A DNA stretch of 6,834 nt from Bacteroidales bacterium (GTDB taxonomy: Bacteria; Bacteroidota; Bacteroidia; Bacteroidales; UBA932), in assembly GCA_017478685.1 (NCBI GenBank), contig JAFVDC010000194.1:1-6834 (forward strand), written 5' to 3'. Below the pieces are notes generated by a model. It was not told the DNA's origin, did no database searches, and worked only from the letters and a program-made list of their open reading frames with translations. A program made the translations under genes and the position numbers. Below are positions 1-6,348 of the stretch, piece by piece (position 1 is the stretch's first letter; each line of letters opens with the position of its first letter).

Positions 1-198
1 AAATTGGAAAAGCAGAAAGGCTATTTCGACAAATACGGCATCTGGCTGGCCTTGGTGAGCTGGTTCCCATTTGTCGGTGACGTCTTCTCCATCGCTCTTG
101 GTTTCTACAAAACCAATCCCTGGCTCACCGCCCTTCTCTTTCTGGTTGGCCGAACGCTCCGTTTCCTTGTGTGGACCATTCTTATGGGCATGATATAA
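1..198 (+). CDS. YqaA-family (DedA/SNARE-associated type) inner-membrane protein, C-terminal fragment
   Basis: This is the last 65 codons of a membrane protein whose N-terminus lies left of the window. The frame is open to base 1 and ends at TAA 196-198. A TTG at base 4 could serve as a start, but the piece aligns with the middle of the family, so I treat the gene as 5'-truncated by the window edge. The sequence KYGIWLALVSWFPFVGDVFS, followed by IALGFYK and a second hydrophobic stretch (LTALLFLVGRTLRFLVW), closely resembles the C-terminal half of E. coli YqaA as I remember it, which has KRYGAVTLLLSWMPVVGDLL in the same place. Two membrane segments are visible, at about residues 14-34 and 41-60 of the fragment. 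The exact role of YqaA is unknown; the wider DedA superfamily is linked to membrane homeostasis and lipid transport. The helicase gene follows 32 bp downstream on the same strand. Confidence 0.8.
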   Translation, partial: KLEKQKGYFDKYGIWLALVSWFPFVGDVFSIALGFYKTNPWLTALLFLVGRTLRFLVWTILMGMI

Positions 199-230
199 TC
201 CTCAGGTTTTCGTATAACCATAAGCGTAAC

Positions 231-2366
231 ATGAACGATATTTTCCAAGGGCTGAACACCCGCCAGAGGGAGGCCGTAGAGGCCACAGAGGGCCGAATCC
301 GCGTTGTTGCGGGAGCCGGGACCGGCAAAACCAAGGCACTCACCCACCGCTACGCCTACATAGTAAACGTGCTGGGCATAGACCCCGCCAACATCCTGTG
401 CCTCACCTTTACCAACAAGGCGGCCGCAGAGATGCGCAGCCGTATCTCCGCCATGGTCCAAAGCGGAGACTACAACGACTTCGTCTGCACCCTGCACGGT
501 TTCTGCGTCAAGTTCCTTCGGCAGGAAATATACCGCCTTGGCTTTCCAAAAAGCTTCACCGTACTGGACGAGGAAGACTCCAAGGCCATCGCCAAGCAGA
601 CCATGGACGAGATGGGCATAAAGCGCACCGAAAAGACCGTAAAACAGTTCCTGGAGGCCATAGGGGCCGAAAAAGCCCTTAACGGCTATATCCAGACATA
701 TATGCTGCCAGGCTGCAAGATCTCCGACGAAATGCGCCGCACCTCCCGTCTCTGCGGCTACGTAAGCCGCCAGATGAAGCACTATGCGCTGGACTTCGAC
801 GACCTAATGAATGTCACAAAGTACATCCTGGACCACTTCCCGGATGCCTGCGAGCACTGGCAGAACGCCCTCAATTACATAATGGTGGACGAAGCACAGG
901 ACTGCAACCTTGACGACTGGGACCTTGTGGAGCGCCTCAGCGCCAAGCACCGCAACCTCTTTGTGGTGGGAGACCCGGACCAGGCCATTTACCAGTGGAG
1001 GGGCGCACGCCCGGATCTCTTTGTACAGTTTGCCGCAGACAAGACAATAATCCTTGACGAAAACTACCGCTCTACCCCGCGCATCCTTGACATTGCCAAC
1101 TGCGTGATATCCAACAATAAAAACCGCATTCCCAAGGACCTTTTCACGCGGAAGCCGGAAGGCAGGGCCGTAATCCACTTCCACGGCAAAAGTGAGAAAG
1201 AGGAAACGGAATGGATTGTTTCCCAGATAAAAACCCTCCTTTCTGGCGGGGCCAGGCCCAACCAGATTGCCATCCTGTACCGCAGCAGCTATCAGTCCAG
1301 GGCCCTGGAGCAAGAACTCCTGAATGCCCATCTGGAATATACCATCTGGGGAGGCATGCGCTTTTTTGAGAGGAAGGAAATAAAGGATGCACTTGCCTAT
1401 CTGCACCTTGTGAACAACCAGGACGACGACCTCTCCTTCGAGCGCATCATCAACGTGCCTTCCAGGAAATTGGGCCGAAAGTTCCTTGATTCCGTCAGAG
1501 CCTTGTCCGAATCCAGGGGCATCTCCCTTTACAGCGCCCTCCAGAGACAGGGGGAGGTGAAGGCGACTGGGGTCATCGGCCTTGTTGAAGATGCAAAGCA
1601 GTACGCCAGGGAGCACAGGGTGAGCGACCTTCTGAACCGCCTCCTGGACCGCTCCGGCTACAAGCAGATGGTCCGCGAAGACCAGGACGAGGACAGGCTT
1701 GAGAACCTTGACGAACTCCTAAGTTCCATCCGCTTCTATGAAAGCGTCCGCACCCCGGAGGAAAGCACCCTGGCCGACTACCTTCAGGACATAGCCCTCT
1801 ACACCAATGAGGACCACCGCAAGGACACCCCTACCATCAAACTCATGACCATCCATCAGGCAAAGGGCCTTGAGTTCCCTTACGTGTTTATCTTCGGCCT
1901 CAGCGAGGGCATTTTCCCCAACATGCGCACAATCCGCGAGGGCAAGACAGAAGGCGAGGAAGAGGAGCGGAGACTAATGTATGTTGCCGTCACAAGGGCT
2001 CAGCAGGCGCTTTTCCTCACGGAATCCGAGGGCTTCAACATCTCATCAAAGACAAACAAGTACCCTTCCCGTTTCCTTGCCGAAATAAAACGGGAGCTGC
2101 TGGTGACGGAAGGCGTGGTGTCCCCTGAACTTTGGAAAGGAACAAAGAACCTCTCACATGTGCTGGACGAGGATTTCGAGGATGAGCGCGCCGACTACAA
2201 CGACTCCCCTTTCCATCTTGGCGACACCGTCACCCACCCCGTCTTCGGGGAAGGCCGGATTGTGGGGGCCAACAAGGATTACACCAGCTTTGAGGTGGAA
2301 TTCGACAACGGATCCACAAGGACCCTCCGCGCAGGATTCCTGAAACAGTCGGATTTACCGGAATAG
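231..2366 (+). CDS. uvrD: UvrD/PcrA-type superfamily 1A ATP-dependent DNA helicase
   Basis: This is a 3'-5' DNA helicase/translocase of 711 residues, a normal length for UvrD/PcrA, which act in nucleotide-excision and mismatch repair and in clearing stalled replication or transcription complexes. All hallmark motifs are visible, numbered from the ATG at 231: Q-motif LNTRQREAV (8-16), Walker A AGAGTGKT (27-34), motif Ia LTFTNKAAAEM (58-68), Walker B VDEAQD (219-224), motif III GDPDQAIYQWRGA (247-259), motif IV ENYRS (277-281), motif V TIHQAKGLEF (540-549) and motif VI YVAVTRA (584-590). The tail (about 661-708, HLGDTVTHPVFGEGRIVG onward) resembles the Tudor-like C-terminal domain that contacts RNA polymerase in PcrA/UvrD. 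The frame stays open to an ATG at 171, but homology begins just after codon 231 and the longer version would overlap the upstream gene. No Shine-Dalgarno is seen. The choice between uvrD, pcrA and a paralogue is not certain. Confidence 0.92.
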   Translation: MNDIFQGLNTRQREAVEATEGRIRVVAGAGTGKTKALTHRYAYIVNVLGIDPANILCLTFTNKAAAEMRSRISAMVQSGDYNDFVCTLHGFCVKFLRQEIYRLGFPKSFTVLDEEDSKAIAKQTMDEMGIKRTEKTVKQFLEAIGAEKALNGYIQTYMLPGCKISDEMRRTSRLCGYVSRQMKHYALDFDDLMNVTKYILDHFPDACEHWQNALNYIMVDEAQDCNLDDWDLVERLSAKHRNLFVVGDPDQAIYQWRGARPDLFVQFAADKTIILDENYRSTPRILDIANCVISNNKNRIPKDLFTRKPEGRAVIHFHGKSEKEETEWIVSQIKTLLSGGARPNQIAILYRSSYQSRALEQELLNAHLEYTIWGGMRFFERKEIKDALAYLHLVNNQDDDLSFERIINVPSRKLGRKFLDSVRALSESRGISLYSALQRQGEVKATGVIGLVEDAKQYAREHRVSDLLNRLLDRSGYKQMVREDQDEDRLENLDELLSSIRFYESVRTPEESTLADYLQDIALYTNEDHRKDTPTIKLMTIHQAKGLEFPYVFIFGLSEGIFPNMRTIREGKTEGEEEERRLMYVAVTRAQQALFLTESEGFNISSKTNKYPSRFLAEIKRELLVTEGVVSPELWKGTKNLSHVLDEDFEDERADYNDSPFHLGDTVTHPVFGEGRIVGANKDYTSFEVEFDNGSTRTLRAGFLKQSDLPE

Positions 2367-2370
2367 AGAG

Positions 2371-3588
2371 CTAGCCCTTGAAAGTGTATCCGGCTTTTTC
2401 AACTGCGGCTCTAATGTCTTCGGCCTTGGCGGGGCCCTTTATGGTAAGGGTCTTGCGGCCGGCGCTGGCCTTGGCCTCCTCTACCCCGGGAATCTCTTCC
2501 ACGGCGCGCACAACGGCGGCTTCGCAGTGGCTGCAGTGCATTCCTTCAACAGTGTATACGGTGGTATTGGGATCCACAGTTTTTTTGGAAAACCTCTCAA
2601 ATAGTTTCATGGCAAGTGCAAAAGTTATAAGTAAGGTTAATATAATGGCGCAGACAAGTTTGAAAACGCCCGGTCCCGCCATCCCGTGCATGTGGGCCGA
2701 ATGGGGCATGTTGACTGGCACCTCAAGGCCTGCGGCGTTTACTCCAAGGCCGAAAAGGACAGAGAACACGACTATGGTAAGAAGGTAAATCCAGGTGAAA
2801 CGCCGCCCCATGGACTTTCTTATCACAAGGATGGACGCAAGGTTCACGGCCGGCCCCGCCATCAGCATCACAAGCGCCGCTCCGGGAGACAGCCCCTTCA
2901 TGATAAGCGCTGCGGCAACGGGAATGCTGCCCGTGGAGCAGATGTACATGGGAACTGCCACCACCAGGATTACGAGCATCTGGAGAATGGGCTCGGAGCC
3001 GAAGCTCAGGAAAAACTCGTCCGGCACCGCCACCTGGATGAGCGCCGCCACAACAAGGCCTATCACCAGGCGCCCGCCAATGTCCTGGATCATCTGGTAG
3101 TAGGCATACCTCAGAACCCTCCAGACACGGTTTCCGCTTTCTACCTCACAGGAGCCGGACGCCGAAACATCGGCATCATCATCCTCCGGGACAAAGCGGT
3201 TTACAAGAAGTCCGCCGCAAACGCCGGTTACAAGCGCCGCAACGGGACGGATAATGGCAAAGCCAAGCCCCATAAGGGAGAACGTGGCCAGGATGGAATC
3301 TATTCCGGTCTGGGGAGTTGCTATAAGAAATGATGCAACGGCGCCTTTTGACGCCTTTTCCCTCCTCAGGCCGACCGCCGTGGGGATTACCCCGCAGGAG
3401 CAAAGCGGCAGCGGGATGCCAAGGAGCGCAGCCCACAGAACCGCCCAACGGTTGTTCTTTGACAAATACTTGTTATAGAAGCCTTTAGGGACAAATACAT
3501 GAAGTATGCCTGCAATGAGAAAACCCAGCAGAAGGTACGGGGCCATCTCGCATACTACATTAAGAAGTGATTGTAAAAAGTCTTTCAT
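2371..3588 (-). CDS. SO_0444/ArsP-type heavy-metal efflux permease with C-terminal HMA domain
   Basis: This is a 405-residue inner-membrane permease of the ArsP_1/DUF318 group, whose SO_0444-like branch is annotated as Cu/Zn efflux; the true substrate is not provable here. About eight hydrophobic segments form two halves (roughly 13-130 and 170-330). The first half carries the family motif PLCSCG with C63 and C65, then ATPQTGIDS (90-98). The second half has the related CSTG (217-220) and AGPAVN (244-249). A short loop MPHSAHMHGM (294-303) has three His and three Met and could bind soft metal. Residues about 342-405 form a heavy-metal-associated domain with the metal-binding motif GMHCSHC (349-355; C352, C355), like CopZ and the N-termini of Cu-ATPases. 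The ATG lies 3 bp after the aldolase stop, so co-translation is likely. No ArsR-type or CueR-type regulator is next to it. The stop is 4 bp from the convergent helicase stop. Confidence 0.88.
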   Translation of the reverse strand: MKDFLQSLLNVVCEMAPYLLLGFLIAGILHVFVPKGFYNKYLSKNNRWAVLWAALLGIPLPLCSCGVIPTAVGLRREKASKGAVASFLIATPQTGIDSILATFSLMGLGFAIIRPVAALVTGVCGGLLVNRFVPEDDDADVSASGSCEVESGNRVWRVLRYAYYQMIQDIGGRLVIGLVVAALIQVAVPDEFFLSFGSEPILQMLVILVVAVPMYICSTGSIPVAAALIMKGLSPGAALVMLMAGPAVNLASILVIRKSMGRRFTWIYLLTIVVFSVLFGLGVNAAGLEVPVNMPHSAHMHGMAGPGVFKLVCAIILTLLITFALAMKLFERFSKKTVDPNTTVYTVEGMHCSHCEAAVVRAVEEIPGVEEAKASAGRKTLTIKGPAKAEDIRAAVEKAGYTFKG

Positions 3589-3591
3589 GGT

Positions 3592-4617
3592 TTAAAGCAG
3601 GGAGTCAAGCTCCTCTATCTGACGGGGAGCCGTGCACCAGCTGGTGCAAAAACGGGTATTGAACCGACCGTCCGGAAGTTTACCCCATATCTCATACAGC
3701 ACTTTCCCATCCAGCGCATCCATCTGCTCCTTTGTGAGAATGGGGAACTGCTGGTTGGTTGGGGAGTTTATATAAAACTGAATGCCGCGGCGCTCGAACA
3801 CTTTTTTAAGGAGCTGGGCCATCTCAATTGCATGACGGCTTATCTCAAAGTACAGCCCTCCGGTGAACAGAGCCTGGAACTGCAGTCCCAGGAGCCTTCC
3901 CTTGGCAAGAAGGGCCCCGTGCTGCTTTACAATGGTGAAAAAGTGCTCAGGAGCATCTCCGGCGGGGAAAACCACGGCTTCTCCGCAAAGGGCTCCAACC
4001 TTGGTTCCTCCAATGTAGAACACATCGCAAAGGCTTGCAATATCTTTCAGGGTAACATCGGCCGAATGGCTCTCAAGTCCGTATCCAAGGCGAGCTCCGT
4101 CTATGAAGAGTTTCAATTTATACTCCTTGCACACCTTCCTGATGGCTTCAAGTTCGGCCTTGGAATAAATGGTGCCGTATTCCGTGGGGAATGAGATGTA
4201 CACCATGTCAGGGTGGGCCATATGAGGCCAGGCGCCATCTGCATAGAAAGTCTCAAGATAGTCCTGAAGGTTCTTGGCGGCCATTTTTCCCTCATGGGAA
4301 GGAAGGGTTATCACCTTGTGGCCGCTTAGTTCCACGGCTCCGGATTCATGAACGGCAATGTGGCCGGTTTCTGCGGCAATCACGGCACCGTAATGGGGAA
4401 TGACGGCATCAATAACCGTAGAATTGGTCTGAGTGCCACCCACAAGGAAAAAGACGTTGGCTTCCGGGCGGCCCAGGGCTTCACGGACAAGCCTTCTGGC
4501 GTCTTCGCTAAAAGAATCTTCCCCGTAACCGGGCTCTTGACAAAAGTTTGTATCCTGCAGGCGCTTAAGTATTTCCGGATGTGCGCCTTCCGTATAATCT
4601 GAGGTAAACGAAATCAT
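3592..4617 (-). CDS. Low-specificity L-threonine aldolase-like PLP enzyme (beta-eliminating lyase family)
   Basis: This is a cytoplasmic fold-type I PLP enzyme of 341 residues, a typical family length. Threonine aldolases split L-threonine or L-allo-threonine into glycine and acetaldehyde. Visible features are GGTQTNSTVI (60-69), the phosphate-binding region; TGHIAVHESGA (84-94), with H86 placed to stack on the cofactor ring; FIDGARLGYG (171-180), where D173 should contact the pyridine nitrogen and R176 the substrate; and YIGGTKVGALCG (201-212), where K206 is the expected Schiff-base lysine. R322 in NTRFCTSW (320-327) fits the C-terminal carboxylate-binding Arg. The GGTK context differs from the SKGL seen in E. 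coli LtaE, so this belongs to a divergent subgroup and may prefer other beta-hydroxy amino acids. It sits 26 bp after the DUF1846 gene and 3 bp before the permease gene, with no Shine-Dalgarno. I give no symbol because orthology to ltaE is not assured. Confidence 0.85.
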   Translation of the reverse strand: MISFTSDYTEGAHPEILKRLQDTNFCQEPGYGEDSFSEDARRLVREALGRPEANVFFLVGGTQTNSTVIDAVIPHYGAVIAAETGHIAVHESGAVELSGHKVITLPSHEGKMAAKNLQDYLETFYADGAWPHMAHPDMVYISFPTEYGTIYSKAELEAIRKVCKEYKLKLFIDGARLGYGLESHSADVTLKDIASLCDVFYIGGTKVGALCGEAVVFPAGDAPEHFFTIVKQHGALLAKGRLLGLQFQALFTGGLYFEISRHAIEMAQLLKKVFERRGIQFYINSPTNQQFPILTKEQMDALDGKVLYEIWGKLPDGRFNTRFCTSWCTAPRQIEELDSLL

Positions 4618-4643
4618 AGTACAAATTTATTCTTACCAGCTAA

Positions 4644-6137
4644 TCAGCGCTTTACCTCCACGGGCGGAAGCTTCTTTATCTTGCGCACGGGGTCGCAGGT
4701 GAGGCCGATGCCAAGCTTGTTGAAGGTTTTGCGGTCTACCTCCGATAACATGACCGTGGAATGGACCTGGGCGCCCTTGAGGGCCGGGAGCTGGTCCAGG
4801 GCCAGTTTGCAGTTTTCGTCTATGAGACTCATCATGGAGATTGCTACCAGAACCTCGTCTGTGTGAAGGCGGGGATTATGGCCGTGGAGGTACGTAACCT
4901 TGGTTTTCTGGATGGGGGCAATCATCTGCTGGGGAATGAGTTTCACGTTATGGGCTATTCCTGCAAGGTGCTTGATGGCATTGAGAAGAAGTGCGCTGCA
5001 GGGTCCCAGGAGCGGGGACGTTTCGCCGGTGAGGATGGTGCCGTCTTCCAGTTCAATTGCAGCCGTTGCCACTCCGGCTTTTTCCAAGCGTTCCCTGGCT
5101 GCAACAGTGCACTTACGGTCTGCGGTTGTAATCTTAGCCCTTTTCATGACCAGGGCGTTCTTGTTTACTTCGGCCTCGGTGGCCTTGCCGTCTGCGAAGT
5201 TGCAAAGGGCTGTGTAGTAGCGCCTTATAATTTCCTGCTTGGATGCTTCCTGGCATACGTCATCGTCACTCATGCAGTAGCCTATCATGTTCACGCCCAT
5301 GTCCGTGGGGGACTTGTAGGGAGACTCTCCGTAGATGTCCTCGAAGAGGGTGTTCATGACGGGGAAAATCTCTATGTCGCGGTTGTAGTTGACGGCGGTT
5401 TCTCCATACGCCTCCAGATGGAAGGGGTCTATCATGTTTACGTCATCGAGGTCTGCGGTGGCGCTCTCGTAGGCCATGTTCACGGGGTGAGTGAGGGGAA
5501 GGTTCCACACCGGGAAGGTCTCGAACTTAGCGTATCCGGCCTTGATTCCGCGCTTGTTCTCCTGGTAAAGCTGGCTCAGGCACACTGCCATCTTGCCGCT
5601 TCCGGGGCCGGGAGCCGTAACAACCACGAGGGGCTTTGAGGTCACTACATAGTCGTTTTTGCCGAATCCTTCATCCGAGTCAATGAGGGAGACGTTGTTG
5701 GGATAGCCTTCGATCGTGTGATGATAATACACCGTAATGCCCATGTTCTCAAGGCGCTTGCGGTATGCTTCGGCACTGGCCTGACCGTTGAAATGGGTTA
5801 TGACAACGCTGTTTACGGCAAGTTCTCGGGCCAGGAATTCATCCCTAAGGCGCAGGACGTCCATGTCGTAGGTGATACCAAGGTCTGTGCGGATCTTGTT
5901 TTTCTCAATATCCACTGCGCTGATAACTATCACAATCTCAAGGTCTTCCTTGAGCTGCATGAGCATCTGGAGCTTGGAATCCGGTTCAAAACCCGGAAGG
6001 ACGCGGCTGGCGTGGTAGTCGTCGAAGAGTTTGCCGCCGAACTCCATGTACAATTTGTCCCCAAAGCGCTGGATGCGCTCCTTGATGTGCTCAGACTGGA
6101 TTTTAAGGTATTTGTTGTTGTCGAACCCGTATTTCAT
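4644..6137 (-). CDS. DUF1846/UPF0371 family protein of unknown function
   Basis: This 497-residue soluble protein matches the conserved DUF1846 (UPF0371) family along its whole length, and the size is typical. No biochemical role is established that I know of. Recognisable blocks are FDNNKYLKIQSEHIKERI (5-22), LYMEFGGKLFDDYHASRVLP (29-48), the Walker A-like loop TAPGPGSGK (164-172), YAKFETFPVWNLPLTHPVN (192-210), ATADLDDVNMIDPFHLEAYG (216-235), SPTDMGVNMIGY (266-277) and, near the end, HNPRLHTDEVL (410-420). The P-loop-like segment suggests nucleotide or phosphate binding in a Rossmann-like domain, but that is inference. I chose the ATG at 6137: family homology starts there, and the longer reading to a TTG at 6170 would begin inside the promoter -7 element. 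It is the first gene of a probable three-gene operon with the aldolase and the permease. The stop is TGA at 4644-4646. Confidence 0.93.
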   Translation of the reverse strand: MKYGFDNNKYLKIQSEHIKERIQRFGDKLYMEFGGKLFDDYHASRVLPGFEPDSKLQMLMQLKEDLEIVIVISAVDIEKNKIRTDLGITYDMDVLRLRDEFLARELAVNSVVITHFNGQASAEAYRKRLENMGITVYYHHTIEGYPNNVSLIDSDEGFGKNDYVVTSKPLVVVTAPGPGSGKMAVCLSQLYQENKRGIKAGYAKFETFPVWNLPLTHPVNMAYESATADLDDVNMIDPFHLEAYGETAVNYNRDIEIFPVMNTLFEDIYGESPYKSPTDMGVNMIGYCMSDDDVCQEASKQEIIRRYYTALCNFADGKATEAEVNKNALVMKRAKITTADRKCTVAARERLEKAGVATAAIELEDGTILTGETSPLLGPCSALLLNAIKHLAGIAHNVKLIPQQMIAPIQKTKVTYLHGHNPRLHTDEVLVAISMMSLIDENCKLALDQLPALKGAQVHSTVMLSEVDRKTFNKLGIGLTCDPVRKIKKLPPVEVKR

Positions 6138-6167
6138 GATGCCGATTGCTTTTTTCAATACGGGATA

Positions 6168-6199
6168 CAAAATTAACTCTTTTGAGTGAATTCAGCAAA
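6168..6199 (-). promoter_or_regulatory. Bacteroidota-type promoter for the DUF1846 operon
   Basis: Read on the - strand, TAATTTTG (6175-6168) fits the Bacteroidota -7 consensus TAnnTTTG exactly. TTTG (6199-6196) fits the -33 element, and the 20-bp spacer is within the usual range. Transcription should start near 6163-6160, giving a leader of about 25 nt before the ATG at 6137. It lies downstream of the terminator that closes the previous gene, which is where an operon promoter is expected. Confidence 0.75.
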
Positions 6200-6274
6200 A
6201 AATTTTGTCGTGCTTTTCAACGTATGCCCTCCCCGTCCGTGGAGGCAAAACACTGAGCATAAGCCACTTACACA

Positions 6275-6306
6275 AAAACGTCTACCTGATTTCAGGTAGA
6301 CGTTTT
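6275..6306 (-). terminator. Intrinsic terminator after the membrane protein gene
   Basis: A perfect 15-bp inverted repeat, aaaacgtctacctga (6275-6289) and tcaggtagacgtttt (6292-6306), is separated by 2 bases; the real loop would be about 4 nt. Because the arms begin with A and end with T, both strands give a hairpin with a U-tract: UUUUU on the - strand (6278-6274), and UUUUCUUUU on the + strand (6303-6311). It starts 42 bp after the stop of the - strand gene ending at 6349, which is the only gene it can serve inside the window. Confidence 0.9.
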
Positions 6307-6348
6307 CTTTTAAACAATTACTAATCAAGCGATTAGCTCCACGCGCAA

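Noticed and set aside
167..199. TTGTGT ... TATAAT promoter-like pair before the helicase
   Set aside because: The spacer is 21 bp, and the pattern is the sigma-70 enterobacterial type rather than TAnnTTTG; it lies inside the upstream gene and is probably chance.
171..230. 20-codon N-terminal extension of the helicase
   Set aside because: It overlaps the YqaA-like gene, is unlike helicase N-termini, and the Q-motif begins a few residues after the ATG at 231.
105..782. 225-codon open frame on the - strand opposite the helicase
   Set aside because: It lies wholly antisense to the helicase motifs and the end of the YqaA-like gene, its translation has no recognisable domain, and it is a codon-bias shadow.
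804..1616. 270-codon open frame on the - strand opposite the helicase
   Set aside because: It is antisense to the conserved helicase core; the open frame follows from the third-position bias of the real gene.
2686..3333. 215-codon open frame on the + strand opposite the permease
   Set aside because: It is rich in His, Lys and Arg, has no domain, and is antisense to the conserved membrane segments of the permease.
4761..5639. 292-codon open frame on the + strand opposite DUF1846
   Set aside because: The - strand frame is a full-length family match; the + strand translation is Gly/Val/Cys-rich and unlike any protein family I know.
6224..6256. 10-codon open frame on the + strand in the same spacer
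   Set aside because: It is too short, and no promoter or ribosome-binding site supports it.
6192..6260. 22-codon open frame on the - strand between the terminator and the DUF1846 promoter
   Set aside because: No promoter or ribosome-binding site is visible, it starts just after a strong terminator, and it runs into the -33 element; there is no support for a real small protein.
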